64,000 bases of DNA from Symbiotaphrina buchneri (taxonomy: Eukaryota; Ascomycota; Symbiotaphrinales; Symbiotaphrinaceae). Positions 1 through 12,774 of the stretch are shown here, in pieces. The stretch is from NCBI GenBank assembly GCA_001599915.1, contig BCIG01000008.1, positions 434,001 through 498,000 of the forward strand, in the 5' to 3' direction. The notes beneath the pieces are model-generated. The model was not told the origin of the DNA. It made no database searches and saw only the letters and a program-made list of their open reading frames with translations. Numbering within the stretch: the first letter of the stretch is position 1; every line of letters begins with the position of its first letter. Both the position numbers and the translations under genes were made by a program.

Positions 1-3000
1 CACAAGCAATTATGGCTTGCTCGCCTCAGGCAATTGAGCGTTATCAAACTGTTTCGGAGACGATGTTTCGAAGGAACGGCCTCCTCGTGGCATATGAAAG
101 CATTGCAAGAGTACGGAATCTGGCCTCCAATTTCAAGGATTCGCAGGTCTGTATTCCTGTCTCGATGGCTCTGATATCTTACGCTAATGCGCTCCGAAGC
201 CTCTTCACCCCTTGGTGAACGAACCTCTTTTGCAGCTCAACCTAGATATCTGCCCATCGGCGCGACTGTATTGGCTCGCTGATCTAAAAGATATTTGGAC
301 AGAAGCCTTGTCCATGCGTCAAGCCTTGCAGGCATCAGCGCAAACTGCTAACCGGGTTACACCCTCCCAGATGAACCGGCTTCAAAGGTCAATCAATTCG
401 ACCCATATACAACGATTCAGGAAAGACACTACATCACAGATATCTGCATTTTTAACCAGATTGCAAGAAGCTGTCCTTTCCACCGCGGAGTTAATGCATT
501 CAGAGCCACCGTGCAAGGAGGTCAGTTATGCACCACACGTCTGATACAGTCTTACTAACTTGACTCTGTCTATAGCGTTGCCTGGGCTTAGTGCATGATG
601 TCGTGTCATATTGGTGGAGCGTGTTCCACTATAGCACGTCTAGCGATTTCCAGGATGAGACCTTCCAAGCGTACTTGTCCATTGGTCGAGACATAGTGGC
701 AGCTGGAGACACTAATCTCGGTCCATGCCAACGTCTCACCGAAGGATTGAAAGGTGCACTAGAGTTTTTCCAAGCCGCTTTGCGGTTATCTACTGGTCTG
801 AGTATGGAGCTCTTGTGGTCAAACCTGCGACCAAGAACGCCAGCGACAATAGACCAACTTGAAACATTATTGCAAGCTGAACATGTAGCTGATCACTTTG
901 ATTCGGTTGTGTGGACGTCTCGTGTGTCACCTGACGAACTGGCCCGCATCAGAAGATCCCTAACGGAAGCTTTGGAAATCATGTCATCGCATGCCCCGAG
1001 CAGCTCTGCGATTGCTGTAGGTTTGAGCTCCATTTATGTCTCGAATTTGGGCTAATATATTGTAAGGATCTGGATCGCGCAATTTCGGACTTAGAAAATC
1101 AATCAGACGTTAGTTCGACGAATACCACACGACCCTACTTCGCAGTTGAATTTGAAGGCCTGTGTCAGTATCATGACCTTCTGCCTGGTTTCGTTAGTGA
1201 AGATCTTGCTTCAATGATGGCTTGCAGACCATCGAAGGATATCATCCTTCAAGGATGCGCAAGGACTCCGGTTCAGAAAGCCTTCGCTGGCATTGGCCGT
1301 TACGGCGGCCCTGTTGACAACCCGTCGACGCGGCTTCTGGCGCTGAGAGGGTCATTCGCTCCATTGGCTGTACATCGAATCAAAACCCTAGGAAACGTCT
1401 CCCTGAGCCGCCTGGGGATGCTGCAGTCAGAGCTGCCTGCTCTCTCCGAGACCGTGGCCCGGAGCAGCGATGCCCTTTCTTTAAACCAGTTGAATACCTT
1501 GAGCTACAGACTGGCGGATCTTATGGCTGAGCTGTTTGAATGTCACAAAGCTTTTCTGCACCACGGCGCGGTGGACACATTAACGCATGCTCTGGACTTA
1601 ACACGCTCGGGCATTGCCCCTGCTCATCCACCTCTACAAGTCACTATCTTGTTGAGAGGAGACCTCTCACAAGGTCATTATTTCCGCCGAATCAGCGAGC
1701 AGTGGCTGCAACCTGCACTTGATAGACTATTAGCACTATTGCATACAACTGGCATGCAGAAGCTCAAACATTGTGCTTCTGCATGGACGAACTTTTCAAT
1801 CGGATGTCTGCTGTTATACGTACCGGACAAGCCTTTCGACCCCGCTTCGAAGCCATTGGTAGAGAGACACCTGCACAAAGAAAGGGCCTCCTCTCTTCAC
1901 GAGAGACTGCAGGGTTGGGAAGACTTTCAAGAGGCTTGCACTGGCCAGCGGATCAATCTTGAGTGCCGACGACTTCTAGAAGCGATCAAAGAATTAGGCG
2001 TCGAGCCAGCCGTTCCAGCAATTGTCCGGCCAGAACCGTCTAACCTGGCGGAACTGCACGGGGAACTATCTAATCTCATAAAGTCCTTGCTTAAACCTAT
2101 CTGTGAAGGGAATGTTTGCTCACTGTTCGGGGGACTAGGAGGTGAAAGGCAAGAGTTGTCTTTGCTGGGATCCAATGTCGGACGTATCGCGAAACGGCTA
2201 GCGGGCGGTTTCCGGGCCTATGTTGATATGACCCAGCCGGTAATCTGGATGCTAGAATCGCTCGGCTTGGGACTAGCCGTCGAAGGGCTGGGTCACTGCG
2301 ATCCGCAGGTCCTGGAGGCCGTCAATTACTACTCTGACTGCGCCCCATTCCTCGGCAATGGCCCTGGAGCACTCCTAGATGTCTCTTCCCTTCAGTTATC
2401 TGGAGATCACAATCATTCTGTTCACGCGAGACTTGTCCGTCTTCGTTCTATAGCTTGTTTGCTTGACCTTTCCGAAAACACGCGGCTGGCTAGCTTGCAT
2501 CGCCGAGCAGTGTTTGAAGCCCTGGACAATTTCTACAAGGAATGGAAAGCGGATTTGGAGCTACGGCAGTCAGAGTTTGCCAGAACTACAGGACTCTACC
2601 GATACAGAGGCGAGGCAGATGATGAAGAGGCTCAGGAAAAGGTGGATTTTGAGGAATTAGTCCCTTCATTTGAGGAAGTTGCCGGAAAATCTGCCCCGCA
2701 CTCTGTGACCTCGGCGTTAGAACAGCCCAGGATGCTGTCAATTCAACTTGCTAGGTTGCAGAAAGCCCTTTTCTTCAAGCAGACTGCAGAGACGGATAAT
2801 ATGCTGGATCAACTTGAAACATCTATTGCTCGAATTGGAGCTTTATGTGAAACATATGGACATGACCTTTTCATTGAGGATGCGGATCGCTTCCTCCCGG
2901 GGTTGATGCTCCACCTTCATCGATCATCAGAAGACATGTTTTCGTCCCGGGTGAATCAATCGAGTTACAACTTCTACTCCGATGGAAACCTTGCAGAGGT

Positions 3001-6000
3001 CACAAAACTTCTGAAATTTGTGCGTAAGACTGAGGTACGCTTCCTCGAGCTCAAACATGCCTGGCCCGAGCATGCAACTATCCAAGACGTGCTCTCAGTC
3101 TGCCATGAACTCCTTGAATTTGGACATACCGATCCTATTGCAAAATTCCTTACTAAATCCGAGAAATTGCATGCTTTCATCTATGAATGGCAAAGTGTCG
3201 CCAGTCGTGAATTTGCAACCACGGACCTCTATACGGAGCTCACCGATCTTCTCATCAGCTGGCGCCGTCTGGAGCTATCCACATGGGCCTGCCTATTCGA
3301 CTTGGAGAAAGCAAAGTGTATCGAAGATGCTGAAGCATGGTGGTTCGTAGCCTACGAAGCTATCATTGCTGGACCAATGGCACTCGCCGCGGCTGGTCAG
3401 AGTCTGGAAGAACATGCGGAAGAGCTGCTTGAGACTCTTGGAAACTTTTTTTCTTCCACACCGCTGGGCCAGTTCAATGAACGTTTGGAACTTCTGACGC
3501 AATTTCAACGCCATCTTAACGTGCTTGCACTGGACGTGAAGCCTATGGTCATCATTCGCGATGCATTGGAAAACTTCCTCAGTTTCTACTCGCGATACAG
3601 GCAGAGTGTCACATTGTCATTGCTTACCGAGAGGCAGACTTTGGAGAAGAAGATGAAGGACATTCTACTGTTGGCCAGTTGGAAAGATACCAATATCAAC
3701 GCTCTACGAGAGAGTGCTAAGCGCTCGCACCACCAGCTGTTCAAACTTGTCCGGAAATATAGAGGTGTACTCAATGAATCCATGGACCGTATACTACAGA
3801 ACGGTCCCCCTGAATCTGATTGCGATGAGCCCTCCGACATCTCGAGAGGAACAGCAACACCCATCTTTAAGGTAGATCCGGCAGCATTGGAGCTATGCCG
3901 GTCACATTTGACGGATTGGCAAAGTCGGCCCTTGAGATTGACCAATATCGACGATACTGTCGCGATTATGGTCAATATGGCCAAAAAGCATGTAGTAGAT
4001 GATTTATCAGGTCGTCTTGATACGTTCTGCGGCGACCTGATCGAGCAGATGACTGAGTTGCAAAACGAGACGCCAACAACTTTAACAGAGGACAACAAGG
4101 AGAACGTCAGACATTTGAAGACCAGGAAACGCAAGCTTCTTGCAGATACGCTTCAAGAGGTCCGTCGGATGGGTTTCCATTCCAACGTAGGACAAGAATT
4201 GTTGGCAAAACAAAAATCGACGTCAAAGGTCTTGACAAAAATCAAGCCTTTGCCCAGTGTGCCTAGTTCTCCGTCACCAGCCCAAAGGCAACTGAAAAGT
4301 GCAGAGGTTTACTTGCATAAGATACTTGACCTCATGCCAAATGTCAGGCATGCTACGAGAAGCCATTCTGAGGAATTATCTGGGCCGGAAGTGACACGAT
4401 GTGCTGGTTACCTTGAGGATATGGTCCACACCATCATCGAGCAGCGGAACGACGTGTGTCTATTCGTCAGTGACCTCTATGAGCTGACCATCCTTTCCAA
4501 CCAGTTGCAGAATATGTGGCAGCCGGCCAAATATACTGTTCAGAGACTCTCAGGCTCGTTCCATTACAGTATGGAAGACTTACCGCGTATAGAGTCGTGG
4601 TTGACAAGCATACTGGAAATGGGTATTAAGCTCACCAAAATTCACCTCAAGTCCCTCGGGACCACTGAGAGTCATCCGGTCGTCGACTTGCTGTCGTCGA
4701 TTGCAGCCAGAAACAGCGTGCTTGCATCAGAGTGGAAGGACGTTCCTCTTTTACCGGAGAATGTTTGTTCGTCCACACATCTGGGGCTGGCAGAGAGGAC
4801 ACATGACCATCTGACAGCAGTAAGTCAGGAACTACGCACATGTCTTCAAGATTACCCAGATCTTGCTTACGTGCTGCGGCAAATCCTGCCATGGGTCGAA
4901 TGCGGACAGATCCAGGCGAGCCTTGCTGATGGCCTTGGCAAAGCGGCCACGCTTTCCGGTTTGGACCAAACCCTCTCTATCGCTTGTGACTGTGTGTTCG
5001 TAGCACTGCAGCAGCTGGAGCGCGCTATGTCTATCTTGACAACGCCTGGGGAGGCCAATTCCTGGGTGCGCAAGTACGAAGTGGGGATGAAAGATGTTCT
5101 TCTTAGCTTGCACACTCAGCATATTAGAGAAGCTCTGCAATCTGTGGTTCATGAACTCTCGGCCATTGATTCTCTAAGCTTCAATGGAGAACCCGTAGCT
5201 GGAGCGTTATGTGGCGCTGCACTTCCTATCATTAGGCAGTACATCATGATATGCTGGGAACTCTGGGAGAACCGTGTAAGAGCTCATCGAACGCTATGCA
5301 AGACGACTTTCATATTGGCGAAGTCCTTTACTAAGATCGCCTCCACTGGATTTTGTACTCCGCAAGATTCAGCTCCAGCTGGAACGGGTGCCACTGCGCT
5401 CGAGGAAGGAACCGGACTCGGAGAAGGGGAGGGCGCTGAGAATATCAGTAACGACATTCCGAAAGATGAAGATCTCTCTGAACTCGCCAATGAACCAAAT
5501 TCGAAGGATGGAAATGAAGAGATGGGAAGTCCAGATGACGCTGTTGATGTCCAAGACCAGATGGAGGGCGAGCTGGAGGATGTTTCTCATCAAGCAAGTG
5601 ACGAGGAACCTGAAGACGATGCGCTAGAGGAAGAGATGGCCGATGTCGACGACCTAGATCCGGGTGCTGTTGACGAGAAATTATGGGACGGTGAGAAGGG
5701 CGATGCAGAACAGGACCGACAAGGCGATCCCTCCCAGGGAAAGCCAATGAATGACGAGCAGATTGCTGCTAACGAGGAGCAACAACAGGGGGAGAAGAAC
5801 GCAGGGAATCAAGAAGACGTTGACGAGACAGGTGCTGACGAAGGCGAGGACGTTGCCCAAGAAGGATTGGAAGAGCTGGACCCCTATGCCCAGAACGAAG
5901 AAAGGCTCGACCTTCCCGATGACATGGACCTAGAGGGTGACAAGGGTTCGCATCAGGATTCAGACGTAGACGATGACCAGTTCGAAAATATATCAGACTT

Positions 6001-7846
6001 CGAGCAAGATCCCACTATGAATGAGCAGGAAGGAATTGATGAAGAAGAAGGCGATGCTGAACAAGCGCCCGAGGAGCAACACCATGATCTTCCAATGCAG
6101 GAAGAGGCCGATGAAGCTGAAGCAGATATGGAAGAAAGTGATACCGAAGAAGGTGCTCATGCGCAGCCTCAAGAAGATGATATGTTGACTGAGCAGGTGC
6201 CGGATGAAAGTTCACTGCTGGCGCAAGTTGACGAACACATGGCAGACAGCGCAGACGTCGCTCCAAGCGAAGAACCAGCGACTGGCGGCCAAGACGAGCA
6301 GCAGGACCAGACCGAGGCATCCAGGAAAGAAGAAGCAGGCGGAAATAAAAATGGAGGTCAGACGGATGTAGAAGCTCTAGAAACTTCTGCTGAGGACGCT
6401 GAAGCAGGCCAGACAAAACATCATCCTGGAGCTAGTCATCAGCAGAACGAACAAACACGTGAAGCTAATAACGACGACGCTTTCAGGAAACTCGGTGATG
6501 TCCTGGAGAAATGGCATCGTCAGCATAGTCAGATTCAGGAAGCTTCCGAGCAAGAGGAAGATCCACTCCAGGAACAAAAGTCAGGGGTGGAACACGATGC
6601 CGAATTTGAGCATCTTCCAGACGGGGATGCTCAAGCAGACGCTCAAGCTCTAGGTGGCGCTACCGATGATCAAGCACGCGCTATCGACAACTCCCAAGCT
6701 CTCGAGCAAGAACAAGGACAATTCCCTGAAGAAGGCTCACCGGATACTCAAGCTCCAGATAAGGAGACGACGGATGCTGCTGATGATGTTCTCATGGGAG
6801 GCCTGGATTCGGCGACTTCGCCGCAGCAAGCACAAACGCGGCATGGGGCTTCAGTTGGACAGTCTGAATTGTTGTTGGACGGACCGGAGGCAGAGGATGA
6901 GGAAGATCTGGCTCAAATGGACACGCACATGGCAACATTTTCCATCGATCCGATCCAGGAGATACAGGCACGGCCCGCGGAGGAAGCCCGCAATCTCTGG
7001 GGCCACTACGAATCCTCGACTCGGGATCTCTCCCTATCGCTCACAGAGCAACTGCGGCTAATCCTTGCGCCTACGCTGGCCACCAAAATGCGCGGTGATT
7101 TTCGTACGGGGAAGCGGCTCAACATGAAACGGATCATTCCATATATTGCTTCTCAATACAAGAGAGATAAGATATGGATGCGCCGCTCGGTCCCCTCTAA
7201 GCGCAGTTATCAGGTCATGCTGGCTGTGGATGACAGCAAATCCATGGGCGAGAGTGGCAGTGGGCATCTTGCCTTCGAGACGTTGGCGCTTGTCAGCAAA
7301 TCGCTCAGCATGCTCGAGGTTGGATCAATCTGCATTGTCGGTTTTGGAGAGGAAGTCCACGTTGCACATGATTTCGACAAACCCTTCACTTCTGAAGCTG
7401 GCGTTGCTGTTTTTCAACAATTCGGGTTCCAGCAGACACGCACTGACGTTCGCAAGCTTGTCTCCCAGTCCATCGATTTATTCCGCGCTGCCCGTCATAA
7501 AGCCAGCTCGGGAGGTGCTGAACTCTGGCAACTGGAGCTTATCATTAGTGATGGCGTTTGTGAAGATCATGCCACGATACAACGGCTAGTGCGCCAAGCT
7601 CAGGAGGAGAAAATCATGCTCGTCTTTGTCATTGTCGATTCTCTCCATGGGAGCTCCATCCTCAATATGACGGAAGCCAGATTCGAAGCCGATGAGAAGG
7701 GGGAGATGAAACTGCGTATGCGAAAGTACCTTGATGAATTCCCTTTCCCTTATTACCTGGTCGTTGGCGACGTCAAAGAGCTTCCTGCCGTCCTCGCGAC
7801 AGCATTGAGACAATGGTTTGCCGAAGTGGTGGACGCGGCTGGATGA
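1..7846 (+). CDS. REA1: Midasin (Rea1/Mdn1), C-terminal half, 5' end outside window
   Basis: Dynein-like AAA+ ATPase that strips assembly factors from pre-60S ribosomes in the nucleolus and nucleoplasm. The window opens inside the gene. I infer exons <1-146, 200-520, 576-1016 and 1067-7846, with short introns 147-199, 521-575 and 1017-1066, all phase 0 with GCTAA/CTAAC branch sites, giving about 2,560 residues. Seen: a long helical linker (to about 5,380), a strongly Asp/Glu-rich tract with Gln (about 5,380-6,920), and a C-terminal von Willebrand A domain whose MIDAS motif DDSKSMGES starts near 7229. The VWA domain binds the UBL domains of Rsa4 and Ytm1 in the known family. The AAA+ ring modules must lie upstream. 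Full-length fungal midasins are close to 4,900 residues, so about half is here. The D/E tract plus C-terminal MIDAS is diagnostic. Confidence 0.96.
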
Positions 7847-8024
7847 ACAGGAGTCACTGCAGCGTGGGGTCCCCGGATCCTCCTTGTTACGAAGCTTGGA
7901 ACCTTCCGCCTGGGTTCTGGCTGGATCGCCAACCAATGATGCAATAATGTACATAGTTTTCTAATTCACACATGGAATGCACCGCTGCCATTCTTTCAAG
8001 CTGGTGCCGCTTCAAAAATGGAGT

Positions 8025-9302
8025 TCAAAATCTCGAAGATCTCCCCTGAGTCCGGTAGATGGTCCAGCCTACATAGCCGACGGCACACAACATCAGAAAT
8101 AGCACCAACTTTAAAAAGAACCAACCCCATCCTCCGCCGGAGCTTCCACCTTTCTTCGGATCGTATCCTTTACCCTTGGCCTTTGCTGCGGCCGGTCTGC
8201 CCTCGGACGGATTCCTGGTGTAGAGGTTGCGGGTCTCGACAGAGATGAGATCGTGGTTGTCCGACAACTCCCCTGTCTCAGCCGAGAAGCCAAGGTAGGC
8301 GACGGTTGGAATGGCCACACCGCTGATATCGAAGCATTGCGTCCATTCACCTTCCTTCTTGTATTGCAGTTCCAGCTTCAAGTTCTGCGAGTCTTGGAAG
8401 AAAGTCACACGTGCTTTTGTAGGGACGGGAGCACCACGAATACCGCGAGCCTGTCATTTGGACCGTCACGTCAGTTCCACGGCCTTTAGCAGCTATCCTG
8501 TACGGATCCATACCGAACATCCCGCCAGCTCATTGGCCTTTCCATCGTTGTTTTTGTCGTATGACGTCTGTCCGTCCCCCAGCATGGCCATAATGTAGGG
8601 GAACACCACACCAGGTCGGTTGTTTTTGTAGGTGTCGAAGAAGATACCCAAGCCCTCGAATCGGTCGGTATGCCCGAATACCGTGCCGGGCTGTGCTCGT
8701 TGCTTGGTGATCCACATGGCCATGCCATCTCCATGTAGATTACCTTCTCCGTGTATCTTAAACTCGAACTCAATCTGATTGAGGATATTAGCTAGAAGGC
8801 TCGTCCAGACACTTCAGGTAGCGTACCTGCCAGTTTGTCGCAGTCAGAGGAACCCGGGAGAAGATGTAGCCCGACTGCGACGGGCGGTCTGAAGTCAGGC
8901 GAATATACCTATGCGTGGCACGGCAGGTCAGCTATGTAAAGCCTCTGCGGGCATCTCCCATCAGAGGAGGTCGTACTGATCGACGCGTACTATGGTGTCG
9001 CCGCCAAAATCGAACCATCGGCTCTGCATATCAGAATCAAGGTATGGCTATGCACCCGTCGACAATCAGTATATCCTTGCACGGAGAGTGCCCCCTTGAG
9101 ACGCGTGGTACTGACCGGAGCCAGGCTGTGGGTGCGCAGCTGAAATGCGGGACAATCAGTACGAGCTTCCCAGTGGCGGACCAGGAGAGCCTCGACAACG
9201 AACCTGTATACTTCTCGTACTACTCGTAGCGTCATCCTGGCCGAGTACGCCCAGAAGGCATCCTAGCAGGCAAACCAGCAACCGAGGCCGTGGCAGAAAC
9301 AT
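8025..9302 (-). CDS. L-type (legume-like) lectin cargo receptor, Emp46/47-VIP36 family
   Basis: Type I membrane lectin of the early secretory pathway, thought to bind high-mannose glycoproteins for ER-Golgi transport. Spliced model on the minus strand: exons 9204-9302, 9116-9139, 8977-9047, 8827-8908, 8514-8774 and 8025-8450, which close in frame to 320 residues. Seen: N-terminal signal peptide (hydrophobic LLVCLLGCLLGVLG), then the lectin fold with SRWFDFGGD, LTSDRPSQSGYIFSR, GDGMAMWITK and FEGLGIFFDTYKNNRPG. A Gly/Lys linker, one transmembrane helix at about 289-310 and a short tail YRTQGRSSRF follow. The FDTYKNN region carries the usual Ca/sugar-binding Asp and Asn. The second exon is only 24 bases. 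The tail lacks an obvious KKxx signal, which fits VIP36 better than ERGIC-53. It faces the midasin gene tail to tail. Confidence 0.93.
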
Positions 9303-10611
9303 GATGGAGAGTCAATGCCCGTCTTCTCCCGTCTTCTCCAGCACCCGATGGGCCTCTGCGGGACAAGGCCAATGTTCGGGGAGCCCTTCGTTGAAGCGGA
9401 GAAGGTCGAGAGGTTGGATGCTATGCGGCAGGAGGGCTCTTATTGTGCACGACGTGTGAGAGTAGTCCAGGCAGACCAAGGCACTGCAGGTGTATAGGTG
9501 TCTTTGCTCTGCTCGGCGGTCCGGCGACTGTTACCTTGAAGGGGCGCGGTATCACGGCACGCGGTACGAATACAGGAATACAATATCTGGATATGTGGCC
9601 TTTTAGAGTTGCTGCTAGCGAAGGTAAGGTTAAGATTCCACAAGGTACGAACTACCCTAAGGTAATTAATTATGTACCTTAAAAATAAAGTACCTTAAGA
9701 TACAACGTCCCTTTGCACCCGAGTTGATCAAGCCTTAAATCCGGGGAAGTGAAGCGAAACTAAGGTAACTTGAATGAGGGCAAAATTTTGACGCAGTTGA
9801 CCTACCACGTACCGGTACATCATCACCATCATCACCATCACCACCATCACTACCAACCTCGCCCACCTCCCCACCAGGCGTCATCTTTCTCATCACAGCC
9901 ACCACACCAGACGCGGGGCTGCTGTACCATCCGGTCATGGACTCGCTCTCCAGCTTATCCTTGGGATCATCCGCCGGTGACATCAAGGGCCGCATCTTTG
10001 ACCAGCTGCGTCAAGAGGCTGCTGTTGCGAATGCCCGTCAGTTGATAGAAGTTCGTCTCGTCCTTCCCTCTGGTCCAAGCCATGCCCTTCGACCTGCCTT
10101 CTGCCCTGATATACATGCTGATGCCGGTTAGAAACTAAACGAAGCATGCTTTGAGAAATGCATCCCGAAGCCGGGGTCTTCGCTTTCGAAAGGCGAAGAG
10201 AGCTGCCTGACATCTTGCATGGAGAAATACATGGATGCCTGGAATACCGTCTCACGCACATACATTGCAAGAATTCAGCAAGAGTCGGGCAAGCGGAGCC
10301 TCTGATAACCTAACAGGTACTCGGGAGGGCGATCGACTTGGCTGTGCACCAGTTGGCCGACTGAATGTTTTGGTTCTGAAACGTTGCGCAAAATGGCGAC
10401 AATCCATGTATGGCATTTATGGGATGGTCACAATCTGCATCGACAAGCCGGTGCAGCGGATGGGTCGGGTTAGGTTGGCTTTTGTACAATAGGGTATACG
10501 CTTCACTCAAATGCATTCGTCAGGCATCGGAGAAGAAAGCAATGCAAGCACGCCACGCAGTGGCGGATGTATTCTCCCTTGCCTTCAACTCGCCCTCTTA
10601 CTCCCTTCTCC
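9303..10611. other. Intergenic region between lectin and NUC1
   Basis: No gene is supported here. It should hold the lectin promoter (9303 upward) and the NUC1 3' end. It contains an AAGGTA/TACCTTAA cluster near 9641-9705 and a CAT/CAC microsatellite at about 9819-9851. Open frames are short and lack splice-consistent partners. Confidence 0.6.
9819..9851. repeat. CAT/CAC trinucleotide microsatellite
   Basis: About eleven CAT or CAC triplets in a row. It sits between genes; in one frame it would encode a His run, but no gene model uses it. Confidence 0.85.
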
Positions 10612-11679
10612 TCACCTCGGCCCCGGCAAGGCTTTGCCCATCGAAGCACCCGCCAGGTCTTTCTGCCGATCTGCATATTGCCTCACAATGATTGAGCAGT
10701 CTATCTCCGCGCACAGCCTCTTCCTTCTTTGGACCGGAAGCTTAGAAGCAAACTCCAAGCCACTAGCTCTTTCGACGGCCTCAACGGGCACCTCAAAGTC
10801 CCTCAGCGGTTTGTCATTTGAGATTGGAGCATTGGGCATGACAAAGGCACCGAGGGCCACATTCCCTCCAGTCTTGCCGTCTTCACCGAAGATGACCTTG
10901 TAGAAATGCGTTGGAACGGCGACATTGGGCGGACTACCAATGACTTCGTACGTGACCCTCCATTTGCCGTCGTCGCCTCTGCGGGGCAGGTACAAAGGTC
11001 CAGTGACGATCCTCACCGACGGGTATCTATTCGTCAAACGTCTGCAGAAATCTTCGAAGTGCGCCCAGTAGTCGCGATTAAAGCCTTCGCCGACTTGGGG
11101 ACACATGTTGCTGAGATAGAAGGTCTCATCCATCGCCTGCTGGCTCCATTTGGCGTCGGCAGCAGGCACCTGATGTCCACGGTCGTAGCCGCTGCGGAAG
11201 TAGTCCTTCAGCTTGCCCCGAAACTTGTCTGGAATCGAGTCGTCTTCCACGAACACAGAATGCTTACGATCGGCCTTGTTCAGGGCGAGTGACTGAGGTG
11301 TGATGTGCTCCGCTACCCAGGCCGGGTTTCGCAAGGCACGGTTGTAACATGAGGTGATGGAGCTGCGCGGAGCCAGGTCGGCTGTCGGGCCAGGAAACCC
11401 ATACTGGAAGAGCCCAGAGGGATCAACAGGGGGAGGGAAGGCAGTGACGGCTGTCGGGGGCTTCGAAAACGGGCCGGGCGCCGCAGGAGAGGGTCCTACA
11501 GAGGTTCCAGGAGCAGGAGGGGCAATGACGGGCGTAGAAGTAGACGTGACGGTGGTCGAGGCGACGACCGGAGGAGCAGAGGTCTTGCGGTCCGTCCTGG
11601 ATGCAAAGAACGTAGCCGTGGCCGCTGCGCCTGTAGCCGCCGAGGCAGCAGCTATAATGGCAAGGGTAGCTTTCGACAT
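10612..11679 (-). CDS. NUC1: Mitochondrial DNA/RNA non-specific endonuclease NUC1 (EndoG family)
   Basis: A beta-beta-alpha metal nuclease of the mitochondrial inner membrane and intermembrane space, released in cell death and active on DNA and RNA. One exon of 355 residues. Start chosen at ATG 11679; the in-frame TTG two codons upstream is not needed. Seen: an Ala-rich N-terminal targeting/membrane segment (first about 30 residues), a Pro/Thr/Val-rich linker, then the nuclease domain with the catalytic motif DRGH in SGYDRGHQVPAAD near residue 167. Downstream come FYLSNMCPQVGEGFNRDYW (the metal-binding Asn helix) and TGPLYLP. All core residues look present. It is transcribed away from the ZIP transporter and shares a 1.1 kb upstream region with it. 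Confidence 0.95.
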   Translation of the reverse strand: MSKATLAIIAAASAATGAAATATFFASRTDRKTSAPPVVASTTVTSTSTPVIAPPAPGTSVGPSPAAPGPFSKPPTAVTAFPPPVDPSGLFQYGFPGPTADLAPRSSITSCYNRALRNPAWVAEHITPQSLALNKADRKHSVFVEDDSIPDKFRGKLKDYFRSGYDRGHQVPAADAKWSQQAMDETFYLSNMCPQVGEGFNRDYWAHFEDFCRRLTNRYPSVRIVTGPLYLPRRGDDGKWRVTYEVIGSPPNVAVPTHFYKVIFGEDGKTGGNVALGAFVMPNAPISNDKPLRDFEVPVEAVERASGLEFASKLPVQRRKRLCAEIDCSIIVRQYADRQKDLAGASMGKALPGPR

Positions 11680-12774
11680 GGTCAAGGCCCACGCGGCGAT
11701 TCACGTGCTGGAGCTCTAGCTCACACGGAGGTAAAGAGTAGTCGTTATTGGACTCCGGGTGAGTGTTTCTGGATCGAGGTTCAGAGAGTTCAGGTGTTCG
11801 TGGACGGGACACGAATCATTGCGGTCTCGGTTATAGAGAATCTTTTGGTGTTTGCTGCAAGGCTGTCGACGGTTAGGTTTGGGGATACATTCAAATAGAT
11901 AAGGTAGGCAAGGACGAAAAGGTGACTATCAAAGCCCAGGTAGCACCGGCGAGTGCGGCGCGAAGTCTATATCATAAAGACATTGATATAGCAGAAATCT
12001 TGTGACGAGTACGGAGAAGTAAACTCGATATTCTCCGATCACAAGGTTGTAGAGTTTCACGGGGTGTGATCATCAAGTCATTAAAAAAGATTTATTATTA
12101 GTTCAGTGTCCCTTACGCGAAAAAAAGGGGCCACGCGCACAACCCACCTGCAACTTCTCAGCTTGCGGCAGAGACCAATCACAACGCGAGGATGTGTCGT
12201 TCACATCAACAGACGATTGATTATGTAACCGCAATCCGTGTTTGTTGTTGATAAGGTCCGTCGTACCAGCAGTTCGTACCTTCCTTAAGTCGGATTCGAC
12301 TAAGGTACCTACCTACCGTACCTTACCTTACCTTACCTCAGATAAGATAAGGTACGTTAACTGTACGAAGGTAAAATGATACCTTTCCTGACATCATCCG
12401 TCTCCGCTACGTAAGGTACAATTCATACTGCACATCCTTTGTACCGTACCTACCTTACCTAAGGATACTGCTGCCACCTTGTTGGCCCGTACTACTTCGT
12501 ACCTACGAATACTAAGGTACTTCGTACGTACCTTACTGTATCTGTTTTGCACAGATTCACATCCACTTTCGCATCACATCATCACCTGTTCCATCACCCT
12601 TCGTGCTTCACAACTCAAACATACCTTACCTGTGAAACAGCAAGCAGACACCCAAAGGATCAGCAGCAGCTTCATCTTACCGCGACATGGGACGCAGCCA
12701 CCATAGCCCCCTACTTTGCATTGCTCTTTGCTAGAGACTTTCCTAGTCCGGGGGAGTCTGGACGACCCTGGAAG
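11680..12774. promoter_or_regulatory. Divergent promoter region of NUC1 and ZIP transporter
   Basis: A 1.1 kb region between two divergent start codons. It carries a dense cluster of TACCTTACC and AAGGTACC motifs (about 12,290-12,535), GATAAGATAAGG at about 12,341-12,352, and a run of A at about 12,120. The assignment rests on gene orientation; no TATA box or mapped start is claimed. Confidence 0.5.
12290..12535. repeat. Cluster of TACCTTACC / GGTACCTT motifs
   Basis: At least a dozen overlapping copies of TACCTTACC, GGTACCTA, TTCGTACC and their complements in 250 bases, with the GATAAGATAAGG pair inside. The same words recur near 9.65, 16.5, 18.2, 20.7-21.5 and 27.4-27.6 kb, and much less in coding DNA. 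Confidence 0.75.

Noticed and set aside
3586-4134. 182-codon minus-strand frame
   Set aside because: Shadow of the midasin exon on the other strand.
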